A stretch of 64,000 nucleotides of DNA from Heliocidaris erythrogramma (GCA_025617745.1 CM046863.1:9598935-9662934); one strand, 5' to 3'; positions 11,813 to 24,239 are shown, counted from the stretch's first letter. Notes: a model not told the origin generated them from the letters alone. Program-made: numbers and translations.

Positions 11813-12874
11813 TAGGGGAGAACTGGGACGCGGGAGAACTGGGACACCACCCCTAAATTAAAAAAAAAAAACTTTTATAGATTAGTTTGTATCCTACAAA
11901 AGGTCTTAATTATCAATATTAACAAATACATCCACAGCTATATTGCGATTTTGCTTGTAGGTTTAATTTTCACTTTTTTTTTTCCACTTTTTTATTTCAT
12001 TATTTTTTTTAAGCATTCATTGTCCAATATGTTATAAGTATACCACTTGGCTATAGTGAACACCCCGCATACAGCATATAGGTCTTATATGACCTTATAA
12101 TTTGCAATATTATTTTAGCAATAAATACCAACTTTAATATTTTTGTTTTAATATTTTTTTTTTTTTTTTTTTTTTTTACTATCGCAGTGAACTGGGACAT
12201 CTTGTCCCAGTTCACCCCGGTTACTTTTTGTGTATGTAAGGAAGTTTTATCAGTCATTATCTATAGACATATGACTTGAAAATATCTTTAGGTCTACATA
12301 AAAATCCTCAAAATTCATATCGGTCAATTCCTTTTCACAGTTCATTCATGCTACTTCAGACAAATGTTTGTGTAACTAAAAAAAAAAGGTAAACGTATTA
12401 TGAACAACTATTTATTTTTGCCCAAAACCGTCAAAATATATTTTAAAATTTACAAAACGCTCATCATTTCATCCAATATTTTTTTGAATGCATGGGCATG
12501 AATCTTTAAAACAACTTTACAAGTGACTTTTAAGCAAGTTTTTATTAAAATGATATATTACCTTTAACATTCCCAGCACTTATTTTAGATAACTGCCACA
12601 AGAAAGGGTAATTTTAGCATTTTCAAGACTTTTGTCCCATTTCTCCTCGACTGTCCCACTTCACCCCTATTACTGTCCCAGTTCACATCCACAATGTCCC
12701 AGTTCACCCCGTTCAAGTACCTCATTTTTAATGATTATTTGCGTCAAATACATTGCTTTGTAGCCTACTACTGATACTATTTACTATGTAAAAATGGAGA
12801 ACTAATATTTTAGAAAGTACAAAGCAAACAGCGCAAAATTGCGATTTTTTCCCACTTCAGCCCGCTCTCCCCTA
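11813..12874. mobile_element. Inverted-end element with GGGACA/TGTCCC motifs
   Basis: Left TAGGGGAGAACTGGG and right, inverted, TTAGGGGAGAGCGGG. Subterminal CTGTCCCAGTTCACCCC words repeat near 12204, 12672 and 12695. No transposase frame. Confidence 0.6.
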
Positions 12875-13330
12875 ATCATTTACATTTTCATACGTTTTCT
12901 ATTATTTCACTCTTTGATCAAGCACCTCAGGTCAGGGCTCTGCCTAGCGCCTCAGGTTGAGGTCGAGCGCCATCTGCGGTCACGTCGACAGACAACAAAA
13001 CTGGTGATTCATATTTCAGAAATGTTATTTTTAATACAGAATTTCACGGTACAAAATGCCCCTTTATGTGGTGAATTATAAATTGCCATTCAGATATATA
13101 TCGAGTGAATCGAAAAAGTATCCAGGATGGAAGTTGATGACGCCCATTTCTGTAAGTATCTTATGTAACTGCGGTCTTTTATTTCTGTTCCAAATTCGGC
13201 CGTGATAGCGAACGTGTGTGTTGACTGTTTAGTGTTGTTGCTACAGACGCCCTGAACTTGATTCTGACTTGGCCGTGCAATGCATGCAGAGCCATTAAAC
13301 TGTAGTGTAGTAGGCCTAGGCCTAGGCCTA
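12875..13330. other. Intergenic, candidate 5' exon only
   Basis: Apart from the small ATG exon at 13127 and AGGCCTAGGCCTAG repeats at 13312-13336, I see nothing firm. Confidence 0.4.
13127..13151 (+). CDS. Candidate alternative first coding exon
   Basis: An ATG in the context CAGGATGG opens eight codons (MEVDDAHF) and ends in phase 1 at the strong donor GTAAGTATC. The phase fits the exon at 25414 exactly and would give MEVDDAHFCELLRMEPV. The 12 kb intron implied is long, and any phase-1 exon would fit, so this is only a candidate first exon. Confidence 0.25.
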
Positions 13331-13332
13331 GC

Positions 13333-15422
13333 CCTAGGCTAGCCAGGATTAGCTTCGTGAATGTAGAAAAAAAAAAAAATGGCTATACGCCTTCTACACA
13401 CGAAGCTAGGCGTTATTACCCAGCAATCACATTCCGCACGGGGTAGGCTAGTACGACATGAAAAATGCCCTGAAATCACACTTTTCTGATAGTTTCCGCG
13501 ACCCACAGACCCTTCCCCACAGCGTTTCCTCCTAAGTCCTAGGGAAACGTTTGTAATGACAATTATTTTTTGATTGACTCTAATTTTGGAAATATATCCA
13601 TAAAAAGATGATAAAAATTACAGAAAACTCACCAGCGTTTGCGTATCCATGCCTCCGAGGTCATGCAGATCAAAATGGCGGCACGATCGCCGTAATCGAA
13701 ATCATGAAAACTATTAGGCGCCGTTTGTAAATTTATTATTTAACTCAATTATTTACATATAATTCACTATTTAGCTCTTTTCTACGATTATTATACGATA
13801 AAATGACATAAAGGATACAATGTTTTATAAATAATGAATTTTGCAATTTCCATAATAGGGTGCGCGGCCCGGTATTCGGTCATATTCCAGAATTCGGTCA
13901 CGCAGCTCTTTGAACAGCTGTGAAGAACTCATGAATAATTTTTGAGGCTCGAAACCTATACATAACAGACACATGAACAAGTTACCTCTAATGTTGAAAG
14001 CAATTCAGGTCGGACGCCCTGGAAAAGATCTCCAAATACCCTCGAAACTGGTCAGTGTTACCCAAGTTTCCGCACTTCCGGGTTCCGTTAGCGCGTGAGT
14101 TAACACGCATAGCCATATGTAGACGCCTATGATGAAATAACTATGTGTGCAGGTGCAATGAATTTAGTATGTGTGTGAAGAGGAGCTTCCGGGTCTTCCA
14201 TCTATCGCAGCGAATTTGCAAATGGCGATCTCAGCGATGAGCAAGAGAATATATACCTCACCCCTGCCAGTGAGATGGCGCTCTTCTAGTATTCGGTCAG
14301 GCAACATTGAGTGCCTTGCGCCAACGCGCTTTGTGTGCAACTTGTCGCTTTGCGCTTCGCCGACGCGCTTTGCGCTTCGCTGACGCGCTTTGCTCTTTTT
14401 AGAAATACATTTTGTGCATTATTTCTGACCCTAGAGCTTCGATTTGCGGATTTTAATGGATAAAAATTCTCATACATTTAAGTATGAATATATAGAAGCC
14501 ACAGAAAATGCCTAAAAACGCAGAAATGTGACAAAAATGGTTATATAACTCTCCCGAGATGCAGCGCACTATCGCGTGACCGAATTGTGGACGGCGCCGA
14601 CCGAATACTGGGCGGAAAACTTCTCCTTCTTCTGTCGGCGATATTTTTTGGGGTAAGTTTCCATGTTTTAAATTATTTTTATAATTATTTAAAGGACAAT
14701 TTTGCGGTTCTTTTGATGGTAGATTGTCAATTTAAAGAGATAGGTATTCATATTAGCGGCGATTTCTTTTTAAGTGACCGAATACCGGCGCGCGCACCCT
14801 AGGCCTATTTGATATAGGCCTATAATGAATTTGTGAAATCATTATTTATAAATAATGAAAACTTCAAAATTCATTATTTATATATGATGAATATTGTAAA
14901 ATCATTATTTAAAAAAAATGGAAATTGCAAAATTCATTATTTATAAAACATTGTATCCTTTATGTCATTTTATCGTATAATAATCGTAGAAAAGAGCTAA
15001 ATAGTGAATTATATGTAAATAATTGAGCTAAATAATAAATTTACAAACGGCGCCTAATAGTTTTCATGATTTCGATTACGGCGATCGTGCCGCCATTTTG
15101 ATCTGCATGACCTCGGAGGCATGGATACGCAAACGCTGGTGAGTTTTCTGTAATTTTATCATCTTTTTATGGATATATTTCCAAAATTAGAGTCAATCAA
15201 AAAATAATTGTCATTACAAACGTTTCCCTAGGAGGAAACGCTGTGGGGAAGGGTCTGTGGGTCGCGGAAACTATCAGAAAAGTGTGATTTCAGGGCATTT
15301 TTCACGTCGTACTACCCCATGCGGAATGTGATTGCTGGGTAATAACGCCTAGCTTCGTGTGTAGAAGGCGTATAGCCATTTTTTTTTTCTACATTCACGA
15401 AGCTAATCCTGGCTAGCCTAGG
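13333..15422. repeat. 2.1 kb palindrome with arms of about 510 bp
   Basis: 13333-13851 and 14920-15422 are inverted copies with very few differences (ends CTAGGCTAGCCAGGATTAGC; inner ends GCAATTTCC). The arms include GATCAAAATGGCGGCACGAT. Arms this similar imply recent origin or gene conversion. The centre holds a second element (13858-14801). Confidence 0.93.
13858..14801. mobile_element. Element inserted in the palindrome centre
   Basis: The left end GGGTGCGCGGCCCGGTATTC is mirrored by the right end, inverted GGGTGCGCGCGCCGGTATTC, each continuing GGTCA. ATTCGGTC words and CGCTTTGCGCTTCGC repeats (14330-14395) lie inside. About 940 bp, noncoding. Confidence 0.7.
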
Positions 15423-15824
15423 CCGCATGCGGGCAGCGCAGACAACGGTTAACTCTGAATGTTTCTTGCATTAGGCCCTAGGCCTACTTGCACTGCAGTG
15501 TTGATACTTACTTGATCTGGATTTAATATTGATAAAGATCAGGGTTTTTTTGAGAAGTCGAATGGCTTTAACTTAACTAAGTTTAAGTTTAATTTTTTAT
15601 CCACTCACACACAAGATCAGATCTGAAACAATCAAAAATTCAAATCATTTGTCTTTGACTTGTCATTTCATTTTGAATGTGTACTTTCTGAGAGTGAGAT
15701 AGAAAAACCCTAGCTCCAGAGAGTGGCCAAATTCTTTAGTATGCCCAGCCACCATTAAAACCGCCTGACCAAGTGAATATTTAGTCAAGTTTCTTGTGTC
15801 TTTATTATTGAAATTCTGATCATT

Positions 15825-16610
15825 TTTCAACGGAATAAACGCTATTGTTAATTCATAACTGAAAAAAATATCAGTCTAGAAGAGCGGGATTCGAACCAGG
15901 AACATGTCATTATTGTAGAACGTGCGGTGTAGAGTAAGGGTACTTCGACCATACAGATTTCTTTTCCACTAGACCATGAGCAGTTCTTCAGAATCTTCAG
16001 AATGTTAACCGGAGTGTGTGTTGCGGACTCGAACTAAATAGCTTCAATGGAAGATTGGAATTTCTTGGTGGATGACATACTTTTGACTTGCATTGGCAGG
16101 GCATTCCAATTTTTAATGGTTTGTGGCCAGAAACTACGCAAATGTGCTTGGGTTCTACACTGCAAGGGTGTGAATCTGTTGTCGTCATCTCCTCCTCTTG
16201 GACGGGTAGCTTTTTTGACGTAGGGAGGGATGTCTACTGCACTTTCGTTATGTAGTGTTTTATAGAGTGTGGTTAGTCGGCAGTGACGTCTTCTCAGCTC
16301 AAGTGGGGTCAGTTGCAATTCTTCAAGCATGGCTGTGACACTGGAAGTGTGATGGTAGTCTCTCTTGATAAATCTGGCAGCTCTGCGCTGGACCATTTCC
16401 AATTTGTGAATGGAGGTTGACTGATGGGGGTCCCATACATTTGATGGTACAGCTCGTTGCTCTTAAGGCTTTATACCTCCACTCTATAGAAATTCAGTAG
16501 GTCTACCTCTGTTCTGCTTACTGTTTTTTTCGATATCTTAGGTAGGATTTTTGCCAATTTGAGGATTACTGGGCATATTTAATAGCTAACATACATGTAG
16601 CCCAGAGAGT
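15825..16610 (-). mobile_element. tRNA-derived SINE-type repeat, copy split by a LINE
   Basis: Read on the minus strand this matches 24481-24765: TTGGCAAAAATCCTAC, GAATTTCTATAGAGTGGAGG, then a tRNA-like part with A-box-like TGGTCTAGTGG and B-box-like GGTTCGAATCC. It is interrupted from about 15985 to 16447. Confidence 0.75.
15985..16447 (-). mobile_element. LINE 3' fragment nested in a SINE-type repeat
   Basis: The minus-strand frame at 16402-16034 reads MEMVQRRAARFIKRDY, then LEELQLTPLELRRRHCRLT and WNALPMQV, the C-terminal segment of jockey/CR1-group reverse transcriptases. It ends in an ATTCTGAAG repeat tail at about 15985. The uninterrupted sister copy at 24.6 kb shows the insertion point. 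Confidence 0.8.
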
Positions 16611-16659
16611 AATACTAATACTAGAGAGAAATAACCGTCTGTTATGGGGAAATTTTTAA

Positions 16660-16715
16660 TATTTCTGACATTTCTCAACCTTCCCCATAGACAGACGGTA
16701 CACCCGTACATGTAT
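16660..16715. repeat. Imperfect inverted repeat
   Basis: ACCGTCTGTTATGGGGAA (from about 16639) pairs with TTCCCCATAGACAGACGGT (to about 16701), forming a hairpin-like end pair of a short element. A region without genes surrounds it from 16610 to 17640. Confidence 0.6.
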
Positions 16716-17333
16716 ATCACCAACAAGGTGTCCGAACAACCGACCTTTGCTTAGGTCGGAATAGTTTTTCACTATTTTAGAAAAAGGTCTAGATAGTAGA
16801 TGTATTTACTGAGCTACGTTCCGGTTACGTTACTATACTGCACTGTTAATGCGTACGCCACTGAATGCAATGCTATGCTACACACACAAACACACAGAGA
16901 AATAATAAAATGGCGTCAATTCTAGACTATTATCTGCACCACATACGTCTACAACGTGCGTACGCTCACGTCTATCAAAGAGGTCAATGGGCAGAGACTA
17001 TTCAGTGATGACCGTCCACACACTACGCGATATGTGAGCATTCAGTCTCTATGTACGGAGGTTCAGTGGAGCCAGGCGGAGTCTCAGCGGAACAACTGAC
17101 GATACAAAGAGACTGAAGCTTTTGGTCATACTAATACATGATCTTACTAAAATGTAGACTAGAAGGAAGTATTTTCTCAAAATTTTGCAGATTATATTGT
17201 TGTTTTTACCTCTTCAATTTAGTGTTAGAGGTCATGACCGCTGCCAAAATTGACACATCCCCACATAGTGATGGTTCTGTGAGTGGTCTTTATCATGTCA
17301 TTATTAGAGGTGCACGGATCCGGGCTAGCCCCG

Positions 17334-17360
17334 GGACGCTGCCACTTCGTGGCAGCGTCC
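17334..17360. repeat. Perfect 12-bp stem, 3-nt loop palindrome
   Basis: GGACGCTGCCAC, loop TTC, GTGGCAGCGTCC. It lies 7 bases after GGATCCGGGCTA (17316-17327), a word also next to the palindrome at 23358. Confidence 0.95.
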
Positions 17361-17645
17361 TGAGTGAAACCAGTACGATTCGGTGGGTCTCACAATCTAC
17401 CAATGTTCAAATGACCATTTAAAAAATGGCCATGTAATTATTATTTTTTAATTAAAGTATCATATATACGATGCCACTTACCTAAACAGACTTTACGCAA
17501 ATCATCTTTTCCTAAAAAATGTGTAGAATCGATGAGGGCAATTCCATGAGATGGGTGCCATGGGGTGAAAAAATAAATTCTTATTTTGGAACTTGTCACC
17601 CACCTAATTTTGTTCAGTATACTTCTGGGCAAACGGAACAGTTAG

Positions 17646-20546
17646 TGCTGTAGCTCGGACCGTTTTCCGGTCTTTGGTCCGGCGGACAAAGCATTCCGAG
17701 CCGGACTGCTTCCGATCCGGGCTGAGGCAAGAGTTGGGTCAGCTCGGTAACAGAGACCGGTTGTAAAAAGGTCATTAATCGTAGCCGTTTATCATCATGC
17801 CACGAGCGCATACGCATACGTGTCTTGCTTAAATCAGGGAAGTGCTGCTTAAATCCACAGCTATTTTGACCAAGCAAGGATCGGAGTTATCACAGATACG
17901 GTGTGATAACTCCTTGTTTTGACCTGCCGTACCGTTGCATTATGCATGGCATGTGGTAGGGTCCATGCTTGCATTATCCATACACTGCATACACAAACGT
18001 ACGTACGCAAGATCGCTGTTCTGCGCTGTGCACACAGCTCACTGTAACAAGCTCAAGTTGTGAAACCTAGTGACCAATCAGGAGTGAGATGTTGAAATTA
18101 ACATAAATGAAAGTTCGGCAAACTTTGGTGACCGGTGACCCAAGTGCCTGGCAGCTGGCTTGGTCCACTTGCATTGCCGATGATTTTGGGTGCGCGCGCA
18201 CGCACCCAGTCGAGATGTGGGATGTGATCGGAGCAGGGCTAGGGGGATATATTGGGAAAGGGTGAAAAGGGTACTCAAAGGGCGTTCAGTTGATAAAGTT
18301 TGTTGACCTGTAAAAACTGTCAACAATTCCCAGAGAGTAAGGCAACGTGTTTGTATTATGTTGATGATGTTTTGTCAGAAACTCGCAGCGCAATCGAAGG
18401 TGCTTCATTTATTGCGATATCGATCATGCCGGCATGATAAATATATAATCTCGTTAAGTATTTCCCTTTCTTTGACTGTAAGGATCGGAAGAATTATTTT
18501 TGAAGATTATGGTGATGCCATATACTATAGTGAATTAGCTTTATTTATGAATACTGTAAAGCGACGGTCGCCAGATAAAATACAGCGTCGACCGTTCGAT
18601 GAAAAAAAAGAATACGATTGCCAGATTGAACGAAGGACTGTCGACGATTATTGAGTTTTGAGCCCCAAATGCGCATTATTTCTTCCGATATTAAGATGCA
18701 AAAAATAGCTGATTTTTTTTTTTAATGAAATGTATGGATCGCAATAATTATGCGGAGGTTTAACGGTGAAAGAAATTGAAGCTCATCATATGAAATAAAG
18801 TAATAATCGTCAGATGAAATTAAATTGCACTCGCTATAAAATGATACAGATTTACGATCGCCCAAAGAAATAATATTTATATTACTAGAGTATTAGACAG
18901 ATGAATAAATGACGGCCGATGTATATTTTTGTTGCCTTTAAATAAATTCACTGATGAGAATGATCAATACATGGAAAGTGGAATGGTGTCAATGTGATAG
19001 ATAGAAGAAGAAAATGACAAATTAAAGAGAAACATCGGAGAAGGTGAATGAAAAGCTGACAGAATAAAAAGAGGCACCGGCCATCGACAAATTCCTAAAA
19101 AGTAAATGAATTAACTCAACTCATTTTAACGATATTTCTCTCGTTGCTTTTTCATGATCCCCTCTTTCCTAGCTAGCTCATTGTTACCCCTTTTCTCGAA
19201 CCATCAATTCGTCGATACAACACAGACTTCATGTAACTCCCCCCCCCCCCCCCCTCTCTCTCTCTTTCTCTTTCTCTCTCTTAGTACTTTTTACAAATTG
19301 CATATAGGATTGTTTGATCTACCGCGCGCGCGCGTAGTATTTATAAATAACCGCGATATCAACAAGCTGCCAGACAATGGCTCCCAAGAGTCTCTCAATG
19401 TCAGTGACCCAGTTAATGATTTATGACCTGCTGAGATTTTGTTTTTCACGCTAGCCTATACAATATGCGTCGGGCTTTCTGGCAAGTCGGATCTACATGT
19501 ATACCTACATGAATACTAATCGCTTTACTTAAACCAGGGAAGTGTTAGAGAGACTTTCCCTGCTTTTACTAATCGCGTTATGGAGACGGTACGGACAATG
19601 GGCGAGGGCGTTAGCCCAAGCGAGTATCATCACTGGTGAACTCATCATTATTCATATTATGCTTATCGATGTGAGAGGAGTGTATTCCATCATGGACCTA
19701 CACTCTATAGTAAGTCCATGGTACGATCTTTTTTCTGATACTCTCGTTATCCTTATCATTCCTCTTCCAATATTTTCTCCTTTTTTCTCGCTCGCTATCC
19801 TGCCGACTTCCGTTTTCATGGAGAATCAAAACAATAGTATTCCTTATCAAAGCTTATGGGAATTATTTGAGCAAAGATTTCAGCTTGCCATCATGTCAGA
19901 CAGCTGACGCCCAGCTTGGGTGTCATGTTACACCGCGGTCTTTTTACAGGGAGTGCGTGGTTTGAGCGGCAAGCACATTCCACGATGTTATGCAAATAAA
20001 TTCATGCCGGTTGGCCGCATTACTCCCACCTCCATGGAGTCACGTGCCACACTTTTTTTTAGCCAGGCAAATGGACCAATCGTATTATAACTGGGCACCA
20101 GCCTTGTTAAACAGCAAAATCCCGTTTGCCATTAGCTTGCAAGGCGGAGCTAGGACTCAGCTTTGGTAAATTGAGACACGCCCACTCATGTGTATGAACT
20201 TAAATTTATGCTCTATATATAGCTCATTACAGGAGTGGCGTGAATATGATCGGGTGACTGACATGTGGGCAGTCGGTTAGAGACAATAACTTTCACAACT
20301 GATCCTAAAGTTGTGGCACGTGGCATGTCTGGACCGCAGACCGTGAGATAAGAATGTAACGGTCCACTGTTCTTACTATAAGGTCAAGGTCACTAACAAT
20401 AACTGACTCGGGAGGTGTAAGCTTTTTTCTTTCATAAAATCAGCCGTAACTCAATTCCGAGTTCCCGGACCAGACCGGTCCGGTCGAGATTAAAGAAATA
20501 CTTTGCCGGACCAAAACGATCCGAGTTTTGCGTTCCGAGCTACAGC
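17646..20546. mobile_element. 2.9 kb element with GCTGTAGCTCGGA ends
   Basis: Left GCTGTAGCTCGGACCG and right, inverted, GCTGTAGCTCGGAACG, followed on both sides by CGTTTT..GGTC...TTTGGTCCGGC with gaps. A perfect hairpin (GGAGTTATCAC / GTGATAACTCC, with a 9-nt loop) lies at about 17882-17912. A C run with (TC)n lies at 19238-19280. No transposase recognisable. Confidence 0.6.
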
Positions 20547-21110
20547 GTACCACACCCCGGAGTGGATCTGTTCATTGAGCTTTGTAGCAAGTTGGAGATT
20601 GCAGTGTTCTTTAGCTAGCTCTATTCTCGTCTCCTAATTGTTTCTTTAGAGGAGAGTACAGATTTATTTTTTCATTTATTTTTTATCTTTACCGGTAACT
20701 TTTAGAATAAGCACAACAATCAATTTGTTAACATTAGTAGCCATGTAATCCAGATGAACAAAATAATGCCTAACCTACATGTACAGTATTTGCAGACAAG
20801 TTGTAAATATTCACAGATGCTGTTAGATTTGCAATGTTTATCTGAAATCTACAGTCTTCTAATTGTGTATTGAAATATAATTTGCCATAATTGTGATATA
20901 TTTATTTATAGCTTTAATTAATGGTGTGATGTTTAATTGGAATATTGCATCCAATAAGAATATCAAATTTTTCTTATTTGCAATTCTTTGTTTTCAGTAG
21001 GAAAGTTTTAATGGTCAGATATCTGTTAATTTAGTTGTAAAATTACATTTCCTTCTGTTAATTGTAAAATTAAATCCTCAACAAATTCTATGTTGTATTA
21101 AGGGAGGGTC
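20547..21110. other. AT-rich spacer
   Basis: Nothing identifiable beyond pyrimidine tracts and a TTTTCAG at about 20998. Confidence 0.4.
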
Positions 21111-21113
21111 AGA

Positions 21114-21480
21114 ATGTCACTCACAAATGCTGAGAGACAACAGCACTTCAAAGCCAAACTGCAAGCTTCGGGAAGTTATGACGAATTTAAAGAGAAACAT
21201 AACTTGAAACTGCTAAATCCTCTTAATGAAAGAACCATGCCCACATCATCATCAACCATGAGCCATGACACTGTCCATGTGGGCGAGTGGTATGCTGTTG
21301 ACTTTGAAGGGGTCCTTTACCCAGGGGAAGTAAATTGCAGTGGGAAATCTGGGCGACTACCAAGTCTCAGTCATGGAACGAGATGGAAAGCACTGGAAGT
21401 GGCCGAATCCTAAAGACATTTTCTAACCAAAGAAAAGCTTGATCGTCAAATTAAATAAACCAGATGTAGCTAACATTTCA
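21114..21480 (+). pseudogene. Frameshifted fragment of a repeated family
   Basis: Starts MSLTNAERQQHFKAKLQAS, a basic N-terminus typical of multi-copy, transposon-associated predicted proteins in invertebrates. It continues HVGEWYAVDFEGVLYPGEV. At about 21349 the frame slips by one. The continuation in the next frame, GDYQVSVMERDGKHWKWPNP, ends at a TAA (about 21422). The family usually keeps the WKWP motif in frame, so this copy looks dead. Intronless. Confidence 0.6.
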
Positions 21481-22440
21481 AGTTTTCTGTTCAGTTTTAC
21501 GCCTTTCTCAGACTTTTCATCAATGATGATGAATAAAACTGTATCTTTGGTTATATGAGTCTACATGATTATTGAATATGGCCAAATGTTTAAATACCAA
21601 TAGGAACTTTTACCATTTTGGTACTACATTGTACTTTGCTTCCATGTAGAATTATAAGTTAGAAGAATAAATGATTAACCTGAATGAGATTTACAAATGG
21701 ATAAAAACATGGCAAATAAATGCACAAATTTGCATTTGATTTTAGTTTGGTAAAGGTGGCACTTTCTGTTTTCACAAATTGCCTTTGAAGGGGGCATGTA
21801 ATAATTTCTTTCGCCCAGTAACGCAATAGAGAAAATGTTTTGGTCAGAATTATTATCTTTGTACCACATAATTCTGTTACCTTTATCTTTGTGGCAAGTA
21901 GTTAGGATCAGATAAATTGCTTGACATTGCTTACAATAACTCATTCATGGTGTTGGAAGAGAAACATATAGTCTTTTAAGTTCATGTGTTAGGTTGGGTC
22001 AGATTACACATAGAGTTGAGTCTACTATTTTTTTTAATATTTATTTTTCCAGTTGTAATATATGTTACTTCATGATTATTAAAATCTTTTATGGACTGAC
22101 TAGTGTTAAAATTTAAGTGTCTCCTGAGTGATTCACAGAAACTTGAAAGCAATTTAATTTTAAAGAGAATGGAAGGAGAATATTTTTCACTCTGCGCCAC
22201 TTACAAAGTGCTTGTACTATAAGTAAAATTGACATCATATATGTGTGGTAATTTTGCTTGAATGTTGATGACTAGCCATATAAAATGGGTTATAACACTT
22301 GAGAATATTGTCAAATATATGTAAAAGGTTAACAAAACTGTTCCATTTTATGCCTAAATAATTTACACAGTTAAATACATCAAAATACAGTTTCAAGCTA
22401 ATTTTCATGGTCAGGAGCATGGCAATGATTATATGTTAAA
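21480..22440. other. AT-rich stretch, no gene seen
   Basis: Several short frames on the minus strand without any family signature or splice support. Confidence 0.4.
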
Positions 22441-22443
22441 TAT

Positions 22444-22844
22444 GTAACGTGAGTAACGTGTAACGTGAGTAACGCTAATTTGGGTAAATTTCTCAAACAT
22501 ATGTAATGTTTCTAAAATTCTGAGCATCTACATTGGTGAACCTCTATGTCAGTTATAAAAATCATATACCCACTGCTTTTAATTCCACCCAGTATGAGGA
22601 CACTTTTTTAATAAAGACATGTGCTTGAATTATGCGGTCCAAAAATGTAACGTGAGTATTAAACGAAAGTTTGCTTGTCTATATTTTCTGGGTAGATTTG
22701 TTGAATTGAATTCTAATAACATACCAAGGTGTATTAAGAAATCATACACCTTGTACAGAAAAGAGAGATTGTCAAACCCCACAGTAAAAAAAATATGGCA
22801 ATTACAATATGCCAAGGTGCCTAAAATGTGTAACGTGAGTAACG
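22444..22844. repeat. Repeated GTAACGTGAGTAACG motif
   Basis: The motif occurs twice in tandem at 22444-22474, partly at 22647-22658 and again at 22830-22844, all in the same orientation. Spacing is about 200 and 180 bp, as in the subterminal repeats of a DNA element. Confidence 0.75.
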
Positions 22845-22935
22845 TGGAATTGCCCATGAATGTCACTTTTTACTCTCAATTTTCGAAACCAGTCCCATTC
22901 GCCATGTTGTTAAAGCCAAATTGAAAATAGGCACT

Positions 22936-23131
22936 TGCGCATGCGCGTATGAATGTTTATTACAATGACGGCATAGTTTTCGTCAATGGAATAATGAATA
23001 TTCATATACCCACTGTACTCCGCCGATCGCTAGCGTATATATCTAGCGCTCAAGCTCAAGCTCGTCTTAATGAATATTCATAATCCTCCCTTCTTGTCTG
23101 TATTATAATTGGAGCTGCTGACGCATGCGCA
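22936..23131 (+). promoter_or_regulatory. Candidate promoter with two NRF1-like palindromes
   Basis: TGCGCATGCGCG at 22936-22947 and CGCATGCGCA at 23122-23131 match the NRF1 consensus common in animal core promoters. Both lie just upstream of the candidate exon ending at 23245. A TATA-like AGATAAATATG lies at 23180-23190. Functional use is inferred. Confidence 0.4.
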
Positions 23132-23149
23132 TTGCAAGCAAAACACCGA

Positions 23150-23245
23150 GCTTCGGAAGTTTTTACTACAGGCTCTTGGAGATAAATATGCCTTTTTTGT
23201 ATCATCCTCATTGAAAAGAAAGACGACAGTCAATCGTAAAGTATT
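23150..23245 (+). other. Candidate noncoding first exon of the SESTD1-like gene
   Basis: The stretch ends at a strong donor (GTATT then GTAAGTACC at 23246). The next strong acceptor in the model is 25413. It contains an upstream ATG at 23188 with a nine-codon reading frame ending in TGA at 23214. That TGA is in frame with the main coding sequence and supports the ATG at 25428 as the start. No transcript evidence; the left edge is a guess. Confidence 0.35.
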
Positions 23246-23357
23246 GTAAGTACCTAAAATAGCCTAAAATCAACTGATTTCATGTTTCATGGCTATCATT
23301 TTGACAAACGACCTTGTAATTATGTGACATCCATGCGATCAAAGGACTGCGAAGCGC

Positions 23358-23382
23358 AGCCCGAACACTACGTGTTCGGGCT
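23358..23382. repeat. Perfect 11-bp stem, 3-nt loop palindrome
   Basis: AGCCCGAACAC, loop TAC, GTGTTCGGGCT, nested inside an outer CTGCG / CGCAG pair. It is followed by GGATCCGGGCTA at 23393-23404. Confidence 0.95.
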
Positions 23383-24239
23383 GCCGCAGTAAGGATCCGG
23401 GCTAACTCGGCACTAGGGTGAACTCGGCCTTGCCGGAAAATCAAGGCTGATTCCTGAACGAGCCCAGAGAGTTGAGTTGATCACAAATACTTGTGTTGAA
23501 TTTCGCATTAATTACACAATTACAATTTTAAAACACTTGAATTAAAATTTATGTGATATAAAAGTGTAACATTATTAGCAAAGAAGTAATTTTGAAAATT
23601 TCAAGAAGTAAAGTCTATAGTCTATAGATACAAAACATGAAATTTAAGGCTAAAAATAATATGGTGCGTAGTGTGGACTTCAACTCTTGAAACATAGTCA
23701 CAGCGCAGTGCCGCGTTAGCCAGACCCCAGGTGCACAGCCATTATTACTAGACCGAAAATTCTGTCTCTTCTTTGTTAGCCTTTTATTTGGGTAGGGTCG
23801 GCTAATTGATAATTATAATTATAATACATAAAATGTCTCACTGTCACAAACTATGCATGAAAATTATCTTGAAGATCTAATTTATCATATACATTTAAAG
23901 TTAGTGAAAAAAAGGGTAAAACTAGTAGTGTCTGAAATGTACTATTCATAGACTAAACAATCATAGTGTGCCAGTCATGCGCGCACAAATTGATTGGAAG
24001 AAACTTATCCAAATTCGCAGGAGGGTTGCCTGGCTCTCACAGCTCCGGCTCTTCCCAGCGCGACGGTAAACCAGTAATGATTCGAAAGATGACGATCTCA
24101 ATTTCCATGAAATATAAAATATCGGACACTTATCTTCACATCACCCACTAAGAATAGCCCAAAGCAAAACAAGTATCGATAAACATGCATCAAATTGTAC
24201 ACATACCACGACTTTCTTGATCATGCAGCTCTTTGTAAT

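Noticed and set aside
19542-19907. 121-codon frame with hydrophobic stretches
   Set aside because: It lies inside the inverted-repeat element at 17646-20546, shows no family motif and has composition like its surroundings.
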